12,862 bases of DNA from an uncultured Collinsella sp. (lineage in GTDB: Bacteria > Actinomycetota > Coriobacteriia > Coriobacteriales > Coriobacteriaceae). The position numbers were made by a program, and so were the translations under genes. The stretch lies in NCBI GenBank assembly GCA_900545835.1, contig URBB01000053.1, forward strand, positions 1-12,862, in the 5' to 3' direction. Below the pieces are notes generated by a model that saw only the letters and a list, made by a program, of their open reading frames with translations, ran no database searches and was not told the DNA's origin. The first letter of the stretch is position 1. Every line of letters begins with the position of its first letter. Positions 10,678 to 12,862 of this stretch are shown piece after piece.

Positions 10678-12862
10678 TTATAGGTAGCGGCCGGTGATGC
10701 TCTTGGAGCAGACTGCGATGTCGCCTGGCGTGCCGGCGCAGACGATTTGGCCGCCCGCATCGCCACCGCCCGGGCCCATGTCGATCACGTAATCGGCGTT
10801 ACGGATAAGGTCGAGATCGTGTTCGATCACGATAACCGTGGCGCCCTTGGCAACAAGGCCGTCGAACACACTCAGCAGTACCTGAACATCGAGCGGATGC
10901 AGGCCAATCGTGGGCTCGTCAAATACGAATACGGCATCATCCTGCACGCGACCCATCTCGCTCGCGAGCTTAAGACGTTGAGCCTCGCCGCCCGAGAGCG
11001 CCGGCGTGGGCTCACCAAGCGTGAGATAGCCCAAGCCCAGGTCGTGCAAGGTCTGCAAGCGCACCTGAACTTTCTTGAGTCCCACCGTAGCGTCGAGTGC
11101 CTCGTCCACGCTCATATCCATAAGCTGCGGCAACGTAAGCAGACTGCCATCCTTGCCTTCGCGATGGATATGCGAGGCGGCCTCGGCGTAGCGCGAGCCA
11201 CGGCATGCCGGGCAGACGATCTCGACGTCGGGCAGAAACTGCACGTCAAGCGATATCGAGCCCGTGCCGTCGCACGTAGGGCAGCGCAGGGCACCGGTGT
11301 TGTAGCTAAAGGCGCCCGCCTTATATCCCGCCGCCTTGGCCTCGGGCGTACGTGCAAAGGCGCGGCGCAGCTCGTCATGAATGTCGGCATAGGTCGCTAC
11401 CGTCGAGCGCACGTTGGCACCGATGGGCGTGGCGTCAATCAGGTTGGCACGGGCAATGCCCTCGGCATCGACCCAACGCACGTGCCCCGGCAGGCGCTCG
11501 CCAGCTGCCTGCGCCTTGAGTGCCGGGATGAGCGTCTCAAGCACCAACGTCGTCTTACCCGAACCCGAAACACCCGTCACCGCGACGAGACGGCCACGCG
11601 GGATATCGACTTCGAGCGGCTTGACGGTGTGGATGGTATCGGTTGCCATGCGGATATGTCCCTGGTCGAACATGTCGTCGTCAGTCACCTGCGGACGCAA
11701 GCGCTTGGGCTCTGCGCGCAAAAACGGAGCGATGCGGCTGCCCCGCGATTGCTCGACCTCGTCTACCGTGCCTGCAGCAATCACATTGCCGCCGCCTGCT
11801 CCGGCGACGGGGCCCATCTCGACCAGGTAGTCGGCTTCCGCCAGTACGCGCGTATCGTGGTCGACAACAACCACGGTGTTGCCATCACCCACCAGATCGC
11901 GCATTACGCCCACCAAGCCGTCGACATTGGCAGGGTGCAAGCCGATCGAAGGCTCGTCCAGTACATAGAGCACGCCCGTCGATCGGTTGCGCACCACACG
12001 GGCGAGCTGGACGCGCTGACGCTCGCCCGTGGAGAGCGTAGCACCGGCGCGGTCGAGTGAAAGGTAATCGAGACCCAGGTCGACCAGGCGACGGGCCGCA
12101 CTCAAAAACGAATCGCAGATATCCGCTGCCATGGGCTGCATCTCAGTCGGCAAGGATGCAGGCACCCCGCGCACCCACTCAATCGCCTCGCCTAGCGTCA
12201 TGGCCGCGGCCTGCGCCAAATTGATACCGCGCACCTGAGGCAGGCGCGCAACCTCGGAGAGACGCGTGCCGCCGCAATCGCGGCATGGCCCCTCGCGCAA
12301 AAAGCGCGCAACGCGTTTTAAACCCTTATCGTCCTTAACCTTGGCGAGCGCATTCTCGACGGTATAGACGGCGTTGTAATAGGTAAAGTCGAGCGGCGTG
12401 GCGCCCTCGCCGTTTTTGGGGACGTAGAGAATGTGCTTCTTAACCGCCGGACCATGAAACACGATGTCGCGCTCTTGAGGCGTGAGCTGGTTAAACGGCA
12501 CGTCGGTGCGCACGCCCATCTCGCCGGCCACCTGCTTCATCAGATCCCACATGAGCGTGCCCCAAGGAAGCACCGCGCCCTCATTGATAGTCTTTGACTC
12601 GTCGGGTACCAAGCTCGCCTCGTCCACCTCGCGCATGACACCGGTGCCGCCGCAGGTGGGACACGCACCGCCGCTGTTAAACGCAAGGTCCTCGGCGCTC
12701 GGCGCGTAGAACTCGCGGCCGCATGCGGAGCACGTGAGTGACAGGCCAGCCGCTACGTTGAGGCTCGGCTCCACACGCGCCCCGCAGTGCGGGCACACGT
12801 GATGGGCGCAACGGCTAAAGAGCAGACGCAGACTATTGTTGAGCTCGGTCATGGTGCCAAAG
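10678..12862 (-). CDS. UvrA-like ABC ATPase, class II (UvrA2/drug-resistance type), N-terminus cut off
   Basis: Tandem ABC ATPase of the UvrA family, running past the window edge. The frame stays open to base 12862 (reading FGT before the first Met at 12852), and that Met aligns inside the UvrA domain (GTMTELNNSLRLLFSR), so the real start with the first Walker A lies outside. Counting from this Met: zinc cysteines C20-C23 and C41-C44, CPTCGGTG, CRDCGGTRL, first signature LSTGE near 270 with Walker B LYVLDEPSIGLHP, second Walker A GVSGSGKT (427-434), zinc finger CPTC/CPAC, second signature LSGGE (619-623) and Walker B VFVFDEPTIGLHP. Only 17 residues separate the first cysteine pairs, so the UvrB-binding domain (about 150 residues in true UvrA) is absent. 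Such proteins are linked to DNA-binding drug tolerance (e.g. DrrC) rather than core excision repair. Confidence 0.9.
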   Translation of the reverse strand, partial: FGTMTELNNSLRLLFSRCAHHVCPHCGARVEPSLNVAAGLSLTCSACGREFYAPSAEDLAFNSGGACPTCGGTGVMREVDEASLVPDESKTINEGAVLPWGTLMWDLMKQVAGEMGVRTDVPFNQLTPQERDIVFHGPAVKKHILYVPKNGEGATPLDFTYYNAVYTVENALAKVKDDKGLKRVARFLREGPCRDCGGTRLSEVARLPQVRGINLAQAAAMTLGEAIEWVRGVPASLPTEMQPMAADICDSFLSAARRLVDLGLDYLSLDRAGATLSTGERQRVQLARVVRNRSTGVLYVLDEPSIGLHPANVDGLVGVMRDLVGDGNTVVVVDHDTRVLAEADYLVEMGPVAGAGGGNVIAAGTVDEVEQSRGSRIAPFLRAEPKRLRPQVTDDDMFDQGHIRMATDTIHTVKPLEVDIPRGRLVAVTGVSGSGKTTLVLETLIPALKAQAAGERLPGHVRWVDAEGIARANLIDATPIGANVRSTVATYADIHDELRRAFARTPEAKAAGYKAGAFSYNTGALRCPTCDGTGSISLDVQFLPDVEIVCPACRGSRYAEAASHIHREGKDGSLLTLPQLMDMSVDEALDATVGLKKVQVRLQTLHDLGLGYLTLGEPTPALSGGEAQRLKLASEMGRVQDDAVFVFDEPTIGLHPLDVQVLLSVFDGLVAKGATVIVIEHDLDLIRNADYVIDMGPGGGDAGGQIVCAGTPGDIAVCSKSITGRYL

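Noticed and set aside
10678..12852. Complete 724-residue UvrA-like protein starting at 12852
   Set aside because: The frame remains open to the window edge, the Met aligns to an internal position of UvrA, and the first Walker A is missing, so the gene is partial.

Overview
The window looks like a chromosomal contig end from a high-GC anaerobic gut-type bacterium. Gene content and codon style (GC-rich third positions, strong AAGGAGG ribosome binding sites, TPP riboswitch before thiM, arrays of GGDEF/EAL proteins) suggest the actinobacterial class Coriobacteriia, possibly Collinsella. That placement is an inference from style, not a proven assignment. Bases 1-49 are not genomic: they are an Illumina Nextera read-1 adapter with its i5 index, so real sequence starts at base 50.

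Layout: (1) 50-2015, + strand: the 3' end of a TPP riboswitch, its intrinsic terminator, and a compact thiamine operon thiM - MTH1187-type thiamine-binding protein - thiE. (2) 2060-2105: a strong hairpin between convergent thiE and a patatin-like phospholipase gene (2117-2986, - strand). (3) 3311-7684, + strand: two neighbouring, related cyclic-di-GMP genes. The first encodes GGDEF-PAS-degenerate GGDEF-degenerate GGDEF-EAL but is split by a one-base deletion at the start of the EAL domain. The second encodes GGDEF-PAS-degenerate GGDEF but carries an in-frame TAA inside the PAS domain. (4) 7759-8736: a flavoprotein with an iron-sulfur-flavoprotein-like cysteine motif, followed by an ArsC/Spx-fold protein whose catalytic cysteine position is serine. 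(5) 8823-9953: a CobW/COG0523 metal-chaperone GTPase, ended by a textbook terminator that sits directly in front of the ribosome binding site of trmL (10049-10648). (6) 10678-12862, - strand: a UvrA-like double ABC ATPase without the UvrB-binding domain (class II/UvrA2, drug-resistance-like), cut by the window end.

How the genes work together: thiM and thiE make and use thiazole phosphate for thiamine phosphate synthesis and are switched by TPP through the leader. The two GGDEF-type genes would set c-di-GMP levels, the first through both synthesis and breakdown, but both reading frames are interrupted in this sequence. The other genes look like independent housekeeping or stress functions (redox, metal, tRNA wobble methylation, DNA or drug damage). 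No tRNA, rRNA, IS element, prophage gene or CRISPR array was seen. The most notable points are the paired interrupted c-di-GMP genes with unusual domain order, the Cys-to-Ser ArsC-like protein, the insertion in TrmL, and the adapter left on the contig end.
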